A DNA stretch of 64,000 nt from Pelomonas sp963422775. GTDB taxonomy: Bacteria; Pseudomonadota; Gammaproteobacteria; Burkholderiales; Burkholderiaceae_C. Numbering within the stretch: position 1 is the first letter of the stretch; the number at the start of each line of letters is the position of its first letter. The stretch spans positions 1 to 64,000 of the forward strand of contig CAUJSJ030000050.1 of NCBI GenBank assembly GCA_963422775.4. The letters are read 5' to 3'. Under the pieces are notes generated by a model. The model was not told the origin of the DNA, searched no databases, and worked only from the letters and a program-made list of their open reading frames with translations. Both the position numbers and the translations under genes were made by a program. Shown piece after piece: positions 43,081 through 52,254 of this stretch.

Positions 43081-44268
43081 ATGTCTCTCTTCGCCGATGT
43101 CACCCTTGCCCCCCGCGACCCCATCCTCGGCCTGAACGAGCAGTTCAATGCCGACACCCGCCCCGGCAAGGTCAATCTCGGCGTTGGCGTCTACTACGAC
43201 GAGGCCGGCAAGCTGCCGCTGCTGAAGTGCGTCCGCGAAGCGGAAGCCGCCATGGCCGCCGCGCCCAAGCCACGCGGCTACCTGCCCATCGACGGCATCG
43301 CCGCCTATGACAAAGCGGTGCAGAAGCTCGTCTTCGGCAGCGAGCTGAAGAGTGTCGCCACGGTGCAGGCCCTGGGCGGCACGGGCGCGCTGAAGATCGG
43401 CGCGGACTTCCTCAAGCAGCTGAACCCCGCCTCCAAGGTGCTGATCTCCGACCCGAGCTGGGAAAACCACCGCGCGCTGTTCACGCAAGCCGGCTTCGCG
43501 GTCGAGACCTACCCCTACTACGACGCCGCCAAGAAGGGCATCAACTTCGACGGCATGCTGGCCGCGCTGAATGCTGCCCCGGCCGGCACCGTCGTCGTGC
43601 TGCACGCCTGCTGCCACAACCCGACCGGCTACGACATCACGGCCGCGCAATGGACCCAGGTCGTCGCCGCCGTCAAGGCCAAGGGCCTGACGCCTTTCCT
43701 GGACATGGCCTACCAGGGCTTCGGCTTCGGCCTGAAGGAAGACGGCGAAGCCGTGCGCCAGTTCCTGGCCGCAGGCGTCGGCTTCTTCGTGTCCACCAGC
43801 TTCTCAAAGAGCTTCTCGCTGTACGGCGAGCGCGTCGGCGCGCTCAGCGTGGTCTGCACCAGCGACGAGGAAGCTGTGCGCGTGCTGTCGCAGCTGAAGA
43901 TCATGATCCGCACCAACTACTCCAACCCGCCGACGCACGGCGCCCAGGTCGTCGCCCAGGTGCTGGCCGACGACACCCTGCGCGCGCTTTGGGAGGAAGA
44001 GCTGGCCGGCATGCGGGTGCGCATCAAGGCGATGCGCAGTGCGCTGGTGGCCGCATTGAAGGCCGCCGGCGTGACGCAGGACCTCGGCTTCGTCACCGAG
44101 CAGCTCGGCATGTTCAGCTACTCCGGCCTGAACGCCGCGCAGATGCAGCGCCTGCGCAACGAGTTCGGTGTCTACGGCGTGGATTCGGGCCGCATCTGCG
44201 TGGCCGCACTGAACGAGGGCAATCTGCCGGTCGTCGCTGGTGCAATGGCCGCCGTGATGCGGTCTTGA
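43081..44268 (+). CDS. Aspartate/aromatic amino acid aminotransferase (class I)
   Basis: A 395-residue PLP enzyme of the AspC/TyrB group. It has HACCHNPTGYDITAAQW (near residue 180), the PLP-lysine segment STSFSKSFSLYGERVGAL (near residue 245) and the family N-terminus SLFADVTLAPRDPILGLNE. It transfers amino groups between aspartate or aromatic amino acids and 2-oxoglutarate; I cannot separate AspC from TyrB by eye. It starts 12 bp after a ribosome-binding site (AGGAA) and is divergent from uvrB. Confidence 0.93.
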   Translation: MSLFADVTLAPRDPILGLNEQFNADTRPGKVNLGVGVYYDEAGKLPLLKCVREAEAAMAAAPKPRGYLPIDGIAAYDKAVQKLVFGSELKSVATVQALGGTGALKIGADFLKQLNPASKVLISDPSWENHRALFTQAGFAVETYPYYDAAKKGINFDGMLAALNAAPAGTVVVLHACCHNPTGYDITAAQWTQVVAAVKAKGLTPFLDMAYQGFGFGLKEDGEAVRQFLAAGVGFFVSTSFSKSFSLYGERVGALSVVCTSDEEAVRVLSQLKIMIRTNYSNPPTHGAQVVAQVLADDTLRALWEEELAGMRVRIKAMRSALVAALKAAGVTQDLGFVTEQLGMFSYSGLNAAQMQRLRNEFGVYGVDSGRICVAALNEGNLPVVAGAMAAVMRS

Positions 44269-44398
44269 TGGGGCGCCAGGCACCAGTCAAGTGCGAACGA
44301 TTGGCGGTTTGACCGCCACTCCCATGTTGCAGCGCACAACCGCGAAAGCGTTTTCTGGCACCATCGCGGCATTCCCGGCCCTAGTTCAAGGTTTTGCC

Positions 44399-45718
44399 AT
44401 GCTGTATCAGCTCTTCGAAACCCAGCGCGCACTGCTGAGTCCCTTCTCGGAATTCGCCGCGGCATCGGCCAAGCTCTACAGCCACCCGCTGTCGCCATTC
44501 GCGCACGGCCCCATGGCCCAGCGCGTCTCCGCCGGCCTGGACCTGATGCATCGCCTGGCCAAGGACTACGAAAAGCCCGAGTTCGACATCAAGTCGGTCG
44601 AGGTCGATGGCGTCGATGTCGCCGTGCAGGAGTTGGTGGCGCTGGAAAAGCCCTTCTGCCGCCTGCTGCGCTTCAAGCGCTACACGGATGACCTCAAGGT
44701 GCTGGGCCAGATGAAGGACCAGCCGACCGTTTTGGTCGTTGCGCCCTTGTCGGGCCACCACAGCACGCTGCTGCGCGAAACCGTCAAGCAACTGCTGAAG
44801 ACGCACAAGGTCTACATCACCGACTGGACCGACGCCCGCATGGTGCCGCTCGAAGTCGGCCCCTTCCACCTGGACGACTACATCAAGTACGTGCAGGAGT
44901 TCATTCGCCACGTCGGCGGCGCTGACAGCCACGTCATCTCCGTCTGCCAGCCCACGGTGCCCGTGCTGGCCGCCATCTCGCTGATGGCCAGCGCCGGCGA
45001 GGCCACGCCGCGCAGCATGACCATGATGGGCGGCCCCATCGACGCTCGCAAGAGCCCGACCGCCGTCAACAACCTGGCCATGAACCGCAGCTACAGCTGG
45101 TTCGAGAACAACGTCATCTACCGCGTGCCGACCAATTTTCCCGGTGCCGGCCGCGCGGTCTATCCAGGCTTCCTGCAGCACACCGGCTTCGTCGCGATGA
45201 ACCCGGACCGCCACCTGTCCTCGCATTACGACTACTTCCTGGACCTGGTGCGCGGCGACGATGACAGCGCTGAATTCCACCGCAAGTTCTACGACGAGTA
45301 CAACGCCGTGCTCGACATGCCGGCCGAGTACTACCTCGACACCATCAAGACGGTCTTCCAGGACTTTGGCCTCGTCAACGGCACCTGGGAAGTCGACGGC
45401 CAGTTGGTGCGCCCGCAGGACATCACGACGACCGCCCTGCTGACCGTCGAAGGCGAACTGGACGACATCTCCGGCGCCGGCCAGACGCGGGCCGCCCACG
45501 ACATTTGCTCGGGCGTGCCAAAGCAGCATCAGTACCACTACGACGCCATTGGCGCCGGCCACTACGGCATCTTCTCGGGCCGCCGCTGGCGCGACAACGT
45601 CTACCCCGAGGTGTGCAACTTCATCGCCAAGTACGAAGCCGCGCCGCTGAAAAAGACCACCAAGGCGACGCAGGCCAAGGCTGCTGCACCCGCGCCACGC
45701 TCACGCCGAAAGGCTTGA
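44399..45718 (+). CDS. phaZ: Intracellular polyhydroxybutyrate depolymerase
   Basis: A 439-residue intracellular PHB depolymerase, which degrades native granules to reuse stored carbon. It belongs to the type in which the nucleophile is cysteine within a lipase-like box, here SVCQPTVPVLAA (about residue 183), as known for the Ralstonia eutropha PhaZ1 family. Other family segments are VVAPLSGHHSTLLRETV, DWTDARMVPLEVG and the C-terminal GAGHYGIFSGRRWR. The tail is lysine/alanine-rich (KKTTKATQAKAAAPAPRSRR), like granule- or nucleic-acid-associating tails. The start at 44399 (MLYQLFETQR) fits the family. The organism is therefore a likely PHB producer. Confidence 0.95.
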   Translation: MLYQLFETQRALLSPFSEFAAASAKLYSHPLSPFAHGPMAQRVSAGLDLMHRLAKDYEKPEFDIKSVEVDGVDVAVQELVALEKPFCRLLRFKRYTDDLKVLGQMKDQPTVLVVAPLSGHHSTLLRETVKQLLKTHKVYITDWTDARMVPLEVGPFHLDDYIKYVQEFIRHVGGADSHVISVCQPTVPVLAAISLMASAGEATPRSMTMMGGPIDARKSPTAVNNLAMNRSYSWFENNVIYRVPTNFPGAGRAVYPGFLQHTGFVAMNPDRHLSSHYDYFLDLVRGDDDSAEFHRKFYDEYNAVLDMPAEYYLDTIKTVFQDFGLVNGTWEVDGQLVRPQDITTTALLTVEGELDDISGAGQTRAAHDICSGVPKQHQYHYDAIGAGHYGIFSGRRWRDNVYPEVCNFIAKYEAAPLKKTTKATQAKAAAPAPRSRRKA

Positions 45719-45726
45719 ACGTCAGC

Positions 45727-46380
45727 GTGACCCTCGCCGAGCTGATTGACGCCGCACTGCCGCAGACCCAGTGCACCCGCTGCGGCTACCCGGATTGCCG
45801 CAGCTACGCCGAGGCCATCGCCGCCGGTGAGGCCAATATCAACCAGTGCCCGCCGGGCGGTGCCGAGGGCGTCGGCAGGCTCGCAGCGATCACCGGCCGC
45901 GCCGCTCGGCCACTGAACCCGCTCAACGGCGTCGAGGCCACCCGCGGCGTCGCCGTCATCGACGAGGCCTGGTGCATCGGCTGCACGCTGTGCATCAAGG
46001 CCTGCCCGGCGGACTGCATCGTCGGGGCTCCGAAGGCCATGCACGTCGTCGTCGCGGCCCAATGCACCGGCTGCGAACTCTGCGTGCCGGCCTGCCCGGT
46101 GGACTGCATCTCCATGCCCGAGGTGACGACCACCACGGGCTGGGCCGCCTGGAGCCAGCCCCAGGCCGACGAGGCGCGCGAGCGCTATGCCTTCCGCCAG
46201 TTCCGCCGCCACCGCGAGGCCGAGGAGAACGAGGCAAGGCTGATCGCCAAGGCCGAGGTCAAGCTGGCCGACCTGCCCGCGGCGTCCGCCATCACGGACC
46301 CGGTGCAACTCGATCGCAAACGCGCCGCGATCGAAGCGGCACTCGCTCGCGCCCGCGCCAAGCGCGCACCCGGCGGCTGA
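45727..46380 (+). CDS. RnfB-like ferredoxin protein (stand-alone)
   Basis: A 217-residue iron-sulfur protein with the RnfB/RsxB layout minus the membrane anchor. The first is a [4Fe-4S] domain with CTRCGYPDC and a later CPPGG (residues about 17-45). Two ferredoxin motifs follow, CIGCTLCIKACP and CTGCELCVPACP, near residues 80-130, and then a helical tail. No other rnf genes are present. The start is uncertain: GTG at 45727 (used here) or TTG at 45715, which overlaps the phaZ stop. Either way it is closely coupled to phaZ. Related stand-alone proteins often sit beside nth in betaproteobacteria; here nth is 3.2 kb further on. Confidence 0.85.
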   Translation: MTLAELIDAALPQTQCTRCGYPDCRSYAEAIAAGEANINQCPPGGAEGVGRLAAITGRAARPLNPLNGVEATRGVAVIDEAWCIGCTLCIKACPADCIVGAPKAMHVVVAAQCTGCELCVPACPVDCISMPEVTTTTGWAAWSQPQADEARERYAFRQFRRHREAEENEARLIAKAEVKLADLPAASAITDPVQLDRKRAAIEAALARARAKRAPGG

Positions 46381-46383
46381 CCC

Positions 46384-47208
46384 TCAGCGCGAGCGCCGGC
46401 GGGCCACGAAGCCGGCGAAACCCAGCCCCGCCAGCAGCAGCGCGGCACTCGACGGTTCGGGCACCGGCGCGGCCAGCACCTCGATGTCCACCCGCGCAAA
46501 CGCGCCCTGGTTGCTGAAATCCAGGGCACCCCACTGGTAGCCCGCCGGCACGAAGTTCTGGCTGGCGAAGCTCAGGTACGGGTTGCCGGTGACGAGGTGG
46601 ACGACGCCATGCTCGTCCGTGCCCTGGTTGGGCCCTGTCTGGCCACCCCCGATGCCGAAGGCGGCGTTGGCCAACGAGTAGCGGAAGTCGTTGACCTCGG
46701 TACCGGCGTCCCAGACCTGGCCGGCGCCGCCCACCAGCAGCGAGATCTTGCCGCCGTTGGCCAGGCTGGACAGGTCGAACTGGGTCGCGTTGTCATTGCC
46801 GATGAAGAAGTCGTTGCTGACCACGACCATGGCCGCGTAGCTGAAGTAGCGGTTGACGCCAGACAGGTCCACGCCGGTCAGCGTCAGCGAGCGCACCGCG
46901 CCCGGGAAGGCCGGCGGCCCCGGCAAGGTGCCCTGGACGCCGCCCGAGGCCGTCGCCCCGAAGATGGTGCTCAACTGCGCCGCACTGCCGTCCTCGGCCG
47001 CGCGCTCGATGCCCAGCGACGCCGCGTAGCCCGCGTCGAACGAATCGAAGCTGCCGTTGTGAAACCCCACCCAAAGCGGCGCTATGCCCACGCCGCCGAC
47101 CGGGGCCAGTTGGGTCAGCGTCACCTTCACATCCGCGGCCTGAGCGGCCTGCGTGACGGCACCCAGCGTCAGCGTGGCGGCGGCCAGCGCAATCGAAGCA
47201 GTCTTCAT
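46384..47208 (-). CDS. Spondin-domain PEP-CTERM exported protein
   Basis: A 274-residue secreted protein. A signal peptide ends near QAAQAA-DV (about residue 27). Residues 30-200 match the bacterial spondin domain pattern (PLWVGFHNGSFDSFDAGYAA, ERAAEDGSAAQLSTIFG, NRYFSYAAMVVVSNDFFIGN). The C-terminus is a PEP-CTERM sorting signal: VPEPSS, a hydrophobic stretch, then RRRSR. It should be processed by an exosortase encoded elsewhere and end up at the surface or in exopolymer. The start at 47208 (MKTASIALAA) gives a proper signal peptide. It abuts the RnfB-like gene (3-bp gap) and is divergent from a two-component pair. Confidence 0.88.
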   Translation of the reverse strand: MKTASIALAAATLTLGAVTQAAQAADVKVTLTQLAPVGGVGIAPLWVGFHNGSFDSFDAGYAASLGIERAAEDGSAAQLSTIFGATASGGVQGTLPGPPAFPGAVRSLTLTGVDLSGVNRYFSYAAMVVVSNDFFIGNDNATQFDLSSLANGGKISLLVGGAGQVWDAGTEVNDFRYSLANAAFGIGGGQTGPNQGTDEHGVVHLVTGNPYLSFASQNFVPAGYQWGALDFSNQGAFARVDIEVLAAPVPEPSSAALLLAGLGFAGFVARRRSR

Positions 47209-47270
47209 CGGTATCTCCAGGGTTGGCGTGGGACATCCACAACCGCCATCGTCGAACCCGATCCGCCACA

Positions 47271-47305
47271 AGTCCTCACCGGCTGGTCCCGGCGCCGTGA
47301 GGACT
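47271..47305. promoter_or_regulatory. 9-bp inverted repeat in the PEP-CTERM/response regulator promoter region
   Basis: AGTCCTCAC (47271-47279) and GTGAGGACT (47297-47305) are perfect inverted arms separated by 17 bp in the 155-bp divergent gap. No T run follows on either strand, so it is not an intrinsic terminator. It could be a dimeric operator controlling both directions. Confidence 0.45.
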
Positions 47306-47363
47306 GAGTCGGCCGGGTTGGCTGCAATGCGTAAGCCTGCGCGTGTTGCGCCGACTGATCCCC

Positions 47364-48074
47364 ATGCCACAGACCCTCCTGCTCGTCGAAGACGACGACG
47401 CCATCGCCGAGCTGCTGCAGCAGCAACTGCAGCTCGCCGGCTATGCCGTGCGCCGCGAGGCCGACGGCCGCGAAGCCATGCTGGCGCTGGACACCGAGGC
47501 CTTCGACCTGGTGCTGCTGGACCTGATGCTGCCGGGCGCCGACGGCTTCGACGTCTGCCGCCACCTGCAGGCCCGCCACCGCCAGACGCCCGTCATCATC
47601 ATCAGCGCACGCTCGGCCGAGGCCCACCGCGTGCTGGGACTGGAGCTGGGCGCCGACGACTACCTCGTCAAGCCCTTCTCGATGCTGGAGCTGATCGCCC
47701 GCGTGCGCGCGCTGCTGCGCCGTGTCGAGCTGCTGCGCCATGCGCCGGCAGAGGCCGTGGTGCGCTTCGGGCCGCGCCACCGGCTGGACACCCACAGCCG
47801 CGAACTGCGCGTCGGCGACGACAGCATCCCGCTGACGCTGCGCGAGTTCGACCTGCTGCATTTCCTCGCCCGCCACCCGGGCCAGGTGTTCAGCCGCGGC
47901 GAGCTGCTGGACCGCGTCTGGGGCCAGGGCTTCGATGGGTACGAGCACACGGTCAACAGCCACATCAACCGGCTGCGCCAGAAGATCGAGGCCGATCCGC
48001 AGCAGCCCCTGCTCATCGAGACGATCTGGGGTGTCGGCTACCGGTTCAGCCCGCCGGCCGGGGCTACCGCATGA
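47364..48074 (+). CDS. OmpR-family response regulator
   Basis: A 236-residue regulator. The receiver domain has VEDDDA acidic residues, the phospho-acceptor Asp in LVLLDLMLPGADGFDVC (about residue 53) and the Lys in LVKPFSMLELIARV. The C-terminal winged helix carries LTLREFDLLHFLARHPGQVF and the recognition region VNSHINRLRQKIEAD. The start at 47364 (MPQTLLLVEDD) was chosen over a start seven codons upstream. Its stop overlaps the start of the cognate kinase (ATGA). Confidence 0.95.
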   Translation: MPQTLLLVEDDDAIAELLQQQLQLAGYAVRREADGREAMLALDTEAFDLVLLDLMLPGADGFDVCRHLQARHRQTPVIIISARSAEAHRVLGLELGADDYLVKPFSMLELIARVRALLRRVELLRHAPAEAVVRFGPRHRLDTHSRELRVGDDSIPLTLREFDLLHFLARHPGQVFSRGELLDRVWGQGFDGYEHTVNSHINRLRQKIEADPQQPLLIETIWGVGYRFSPPAGATA

Positions 48075-49546
48075 GGCTCAGCTTCACGGCCCGGCTGAGC
48101 CTGGCGCTGGCGGCGCTGCTGTGCGGCTTCGGCGCGCTGGTTGCCGTCGTCGGCGCCCGCGTGCTGGCCAAGCAGCAGCAGGAGACGCTGCAGCGCCTGT
48201 CGCAGGGCCTGGCCGTGCACATCGTCGAGCACTGGCCCGCGCTGAGCCAGCCGGCTGAAGCCGCCACACCCGGCCGGTTGAACGCTGTGCTGGACATGCT
48301 GATGGTCGTCAACCCGGCCATCGAGGTCTATGTGCTGGACGCCGACGGCGGCATCCGCGCCTACCTGGGCGACCCGGCCGCCGTGCGGCAGACCCACGTC
48401 GACCTCGCGCCCGTGCAGGCCTTCCTGTCTGGTGCGGCCCTGCCGGTGCTGGGCACAGACCCGCGAGCCGCCCAGGCAAGGCCGCGCGGTGTGTTCAGCG
48501 CCGCCCGCCTCGCCCCGGTGGCCGGCGGCGGCAAGCCGGGCTATCTCTACGTCGTGCTGCAAGGCCAGGCCAGCACCCAGATCGCCGGCCGCATCGGTCG
48601 CGAGCAGCTCTGGCAGGGTGCGGCGCTGATGCTGGGCGTCGCGCTGCTGGCGACGCTGGCCCTGGGCCTGCTGACGCTGACGCAGCTCACGCGCCCGCTG
48701 CGCGAGCTCGCCGCGCGCATGCGCAGCTACCGCGCCGGCGACGCCGCCCCGCCGGCCCGGCCGCTGGCCGACGAGGTGGGCGCGATGGACGCCGCCTTCG
48801 GCCAGCTGACCGCGCGCGTCGAGCGCCAGATCGAGCAGCAGGCGCAGACGCAGGCGGCCCACCGCGAGGTGGTCGTCAACGTCGCCCACGACCTGCGCAC
48901 GCCGCTGACCGCGCTGCACGGCCACCTGGAAGCGCTGGAACGCGAGCTGACCTACGCGCACGTCGAGCCGCTGTCGGCTCACCGGCATCTGCGCGTGGCG
49001 CTGGCGCAGAGCGACAAGGTGAGGCGGCTGTCGCAGCAGCTGTTCGAACTCGCCAGCCTGCAGGCCAGCCAGCAGATCACGCACGTCGAACGCTTTCGCC
49101 TGGACGAACTGGTCAGCGATGCGGTGCAGAAGTTCGCCTTCGCGCCCGGCGCGCCGCCCGTGGCCCTGGCTGGCCCGCCGCCCGGGCCGCTGGAGCTGGA
49201 AGGCGACCTGCAGCTCGTCGAACGCGCGCTGACCAACCTCATCGACAACGCACTGCGCCACGCACCCGATGCCGGCACGGTGCAGGTGCACCTGCAGCGC
49301 GATGCCCACGCGGTCAGCATCGTCGTCGAGGACCGCGGGCCGGGCCTGCCGCTTGCGCTGCGCCAGCGCCTGGACGCCGGCCAGAGCCTGCGCGAGCCAC
49401 CCCTGCAGCGCCCTGGCGGCGGCTTTGGCGGCCTCGGCCTGGCCATCGCGCAACGCATCGCCCAGCTGCACGGTGGCTCCTTGAGCACGCGGCCGGCCGG
49501 CCATGGCGGCACGCTGATGTGCCTGGCCCTGCCGCTGCCGGCCTGA
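48071..49546 (+). CDS. Sensor histidine kinase, partner of the OmpR-type regulator
   Basis: A 491-residue inner-membrane kinase. TM1 is at residues 8-32, a periplasmic sensor of about 145 residues follows, then TM2 near 180-205 and a HAMP segment. HisKA has the phospho-acceptor His in VVVNVAHDLRTPLTALHGH (about residue 280). HATPase has NLIDNALRHAP, EDRGPGLPL and GGFGGLGLAIAQRIAQLHGG. The pair is coupled by ATGA and divergent from the spondin PEP-CTERM gene, which is a plausible target. The signal is unknown. Confidence 0.94.
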   Translation: MRLSFTARLSLALAALLCGFGALVAVVGARVLAKQQQETLQRLSQGLAVHIVEHWPALSQPAEAATPGRLNAVLDMLMVVNPAIEVYVLDADGGIRAYLGDPAAVRQTHVDLAPVQAFLSGAALPVLGTDPRAAQARPRGVFSAARLAPVAGGGKPGYLYVVLQGQASTQIAGRIGREQLWQGAALMLGVALLATLALGLLTLTQLTRPLRELAARMRSYRAGDAAPPARPLADEVGAMDAAFGQLTARVERQIEQQAQTQAAHREVVVNVAHDLRTPLTALHGHLEALERELTYAHVEPLSAHRHLRVALAQSDKVRRLSQQLFELASLQASQQITHVERFRLDELVSDAVQKFAFAPGAPPVALAGPPPGPLELEGDLQLVERALTNLIDNALRHAPDAGTVQVHLQRDAHAVSIVVEDRGPGLPLALRQRLDAGQSLREPPLQRPGGGFGGLGLAIAQRIAQLHGGSLSTRPAGHGGTLMCLALPLPA

Positions 49547-49572
49547 ACTGGGTCTCGCCCACAATGGCGGGC

Positions 49573-50217
49573 ATGAACGGTGCCCAATTCGAACGCTTTT
49601 TCGCCACCCTCAAGGCCGCCAATCCGGCGCCGCAGACCGAACTGGAGTTCGCCAGCGTTTTCGAATTGCTGACGGCCGTGCTGCTGTCCGCCCAGGCCAC
49701 CGACGTGGGCGTCAACAAGGCCACCCGGCGCCTCTTCGCCGTCGCCAACACGCCGGCGCAGATCCTGACGCTGGGCACCGAAGGGCTGGAGAGCCACATC
49801 AAGACCATCGGCCTGTTCCACAGCAAGGCCAAGCACCTGCTGCAGACCTGCCAGATCCTCATCGAGCAGCACGGCGGCGAGGTGCCGCGCTCCCGCGAGG
49901 CGCTCGAAGCCCTGCCCGGCGTGGGCCGCAAGACGGCCAACGTCGTCCTCAACGTCGCCTTCGGCGAGCCGACCATGGCCGTCGACACGCACATCTTTCG
50001 CGTCGGCAACCGCACCGGCCTGGCACCGGGGAAGACGCCGCTGGCCGTGGAACTCGGCCTGCTGGACCGCGTGCCGACGCAATACCTTGTCGACGCCCAC
50101 CACTGGCTGATCCTGCACGGCCGCTACGTCTGCCAGGCGCGCAAGCCCTTGTGCAATGTTTGTGCAGTCATCCAGGAGTGCGACACCGGACGCCTCTTAA
50201 AATCGGCCCCCGCCTGA
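49573..50217 (+). CDS. nth: Endonuclease III (DNA glycosylase/AP lyase)
   Basis: A 214-residue base-excision repair enzyme for oxidised pyrimidines. The helix-hairpin-helix LPGVGRKTANVV with the catalytic Lys (about residue 120), the catalytic Asp in MAVDTHIFRV (about residue 138) and the C-terminal [4Fe-4S] ligands C-x6-C-x2-C-x5-C (CQARKPLCNVCAVIQEC) are all present. The start at 49573 (MNGAQFERFF) aligns with the E. coli protein; ATG 49564 is three codons earlier. Confidence 0.97.
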   Translation: MNGAQFERFFATLKAANPAPQTELEFASVFELLTAVLLSAQATDVGVNKATRRLFAVANTPAQILTLGTEGLESHIKTIGLFHSKAKHLLQTCQILIEQHGGEVPRSREALEALPGVGRKTANVVLNVAFGEPTMAVDTHIFRVGNRTGLAPGKTPLAVELGLLDRVPTQYLVDAHHWLILHGRYVCQARKPLCNVCAVIQECDTGRLLKSAPA

Positions 50218-50231
50218 TCCCGAGCCCATCC

Positions 50232-50444
50232 ATGGCCAGCCTGACCGACCTGACCGACCGCGTGGAGCGCCTGCTCGTGCGACACGACGAAATCCTGCGC
50301 ACCAACCTGCTGCTGCAGGTGCAGCTCACCGCCATCACCCAGGAGCGCGACAGCCTGCGCTCGCGCCTGAACGCGGCGCGCGCCCGTGTCGACGCCCTGC
50401 TGGAGCGCCTGCCGGCCGAGACGCCCAAGGAGGAACGGCCATGA
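50232..50444 (+). CDS. Small coiled-coil protein upstream of zapA
   Basis: A 70-residue protein that is almost entirely a predicted coiled coil (VERLLVRHDEILRTNLLLQ, then VQLTAITQERDSLRSRLNAA). It is the size and shape of ZapB-like proteins and of the small family usually found just before zapA in beta- and gammaproteobacteria. Its stop overlaps the zapA start (ATGA, 50441-50444), so a division-related role is likely but not shown. Confidence 0.75.
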   Translation: MASLTDLTDRVERLLVRHDEILRTNLLLQVQLTAITQERDSLRSRLNAARARVDALLERLPAETPKEERP

Positions 50445-50740
50445 AGCAGATGGAAGTGACCATCATGGGCCAGAGCTACCTGCTCGGCTGCCCCGAAGGC
50501 GGCGAGGCCGCACTGACAGCCGCCGTGGCCCAGGTGGACCGCGAGATGAGCGCCATCCGCGATGCCGGCAAGGTCAAGGCGCGCGAGCGCATCGCCGTGT
50601 TGGCCGCGCTGAACCTGGCCTACCAGCTCGCCGAGGCACCGCAAAACAAGCCACGTGAAGCGCCGCTGTCAACGCCTGAGCTGGATGCCCTCGTCAAGCG
50701 CCTGGACGAAGCGCTGGAACACGACGGGCAGTTGCTCTGA
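50441..50740 (+). CDS. zapA: Cell division protein ZapA
   Basis: A 99-residue FtsZ-ring stabiliser. The N-terminal globular head (MEVTIMGQSYLLGCPEGGEA) and the helical region with ERIAVLAALNLAYQLAE, followed by a C-terminal coiled coil, match the family. It is translationally coupled to the upstream coiled-coil gene and followed 18 bp later by 6S RNA, the usual arrangement. Confidence 0.93.
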   Translation: MKQMEVTIMGQSYLLGCPEGGEAALTAAVAQVDREMSAIRDAGKVKARERIAVLAALNLAYQLAEAPQNKPREAPLSTPELDALVKRLDEALEHDGQLL

Positions 50741-50758
50741 AGACTTAGAATCCTCCTC

Positions 50759-50934
50759 GTCCATCGCTTTCCCCGGGGCTTTATTTCCTTCATCCGATGC
50801 TCTATGAGCAAGGGCTTGGAACATGCCGGACGGGCGTGATCGTCTCGCGTCAGATGAACCCGAAGTCCGGCTGACCTCGCCCACCTGATTACCCCTGGGT
50901 GTTCAGGATCTCGGCCCCCAGGATTGCGGTGGAC
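50759..50934 (+). ncRNA. ssrS: 6S RNA
   Basis: A 176-nt region directly after zapA. The ends GTCCATCGC (50759-50767) and GCGGTGGAC (50926-50934) pair over nine bases including one G-U. The interior has segments I recognise from betaproteobacterial 6S RNAs, GTGATCGTCTCGCGTCAGA and TGTTCAGGATCTCGGCCCCC. A TAGAAT -10 box at 50746-50751 sits 7 bp before the proposed 5' end. 6S RNA mimics an open promoter and sequesters sigma-70 RNA polymerase in stationary phase. Exact ends are inferred from the closing stem. Confidence 0.85.
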
Positions 50935-50957
50935 ACCCTCTCCCTTAGCATCAGCCC

Positions 50958-51412
<455 letters not shown>

Positions 51413-51416
<4 letters not shown>

Positions 51417-52225
51417 CGGCCGGCCTTGTCATCGAGCTGCTGGCGCTCGGGCTGGCAGCGGGCTTCCTCGCCGGCTTGCTCGGCATCGGCGGCGGCATGC
51501 TGATGGTGCCCATCCTGACCTTCATCCTCAGCCAGCGCGGCGTCGAGGCGGGTCTGGCGGTCAAGATGGCCATCGCCACCTCGATGGCGACCATCATGTT
51601 CACGTCGCTGTCCAGCGTGCGCGCCCACCACCAGCGCGGCGCGGTGCGCTGGGATCTCGTCAAGGGGCTGGCCCCGGGCATCCTGATCGGCGGTCTGCTG
51701 GCGGGCGCCGGGCTGTTCGGCCTGCTCAAGGGCGCCTGGCTGGCGCTGGTGTTCGCGGCCTTCGTCAGTTTCTCGGGCTGGCAGATGCTGCGCAACAAGC
51801 GCCCCGCGCCCAGCCGCCAGATGCCCGGCACGGTCGGCCAGCTCGGCGCCGGCGCGGGCATCGGCCTGCTGTCGGGCCTGGTGGGCGCCGGCGGCGGCTT
51901 CGTCAGCGTGCCCTTCATGGTCTGGTGCAACGTGCCGGTTCATCTGGCCGTGGCGACAAGCGCCGCCCTGGGCTTCCCGATCGCTGTCGCCAACACGCTG
52001 GGTTATGTCATCGGAGGCTGGGGCATGGCGCCGGCTCTGCCGGGCACGGTGGGCTATCTCTACCTGCCGGCGCTGGCGGTGATTGCTGCTGCCAGCGTGA
52101 CGATGGCACCGCTCGGCGCCCGCGCGGCCCACGCGATGGATGTGGGGCAGTTGAAGAAGGTCTTCGCGACGCTGCTTTTCGCGCTGGCGGCGTACATGCT
52201 GTGGAAGGGTTTGGCGGAGTTTTAG
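51413..52225 (+). CDS. TauE/SafE-family membrane permease
   Basis: A 270-residue inner-membrane protein with about eight helices and the two duplicated family motifs. These are GLLGIGGGMLMVPILTFIL in the first half and GLVGAGGGFVSVPFMVWCN in the second. The family is linked to export or uptake of sulfonates and other anions; the substrate here is unknown. It is coupled to the EVE gene and followed by the cyclophilin gene after 29 bp. Confidence 0.92.
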
Positions 52226-52254
52226 CCCGCTGGCCGCCGTTAAGCTCCGCGCCC

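Noticed and set aside
45505..45726. Longer N-terminus for the RnfB-like protein
   Set aside because: The extension reads the phaZ 3' end in another frame and has antisense-like composition. The family-like sequence begins at the GTG/TTG region.
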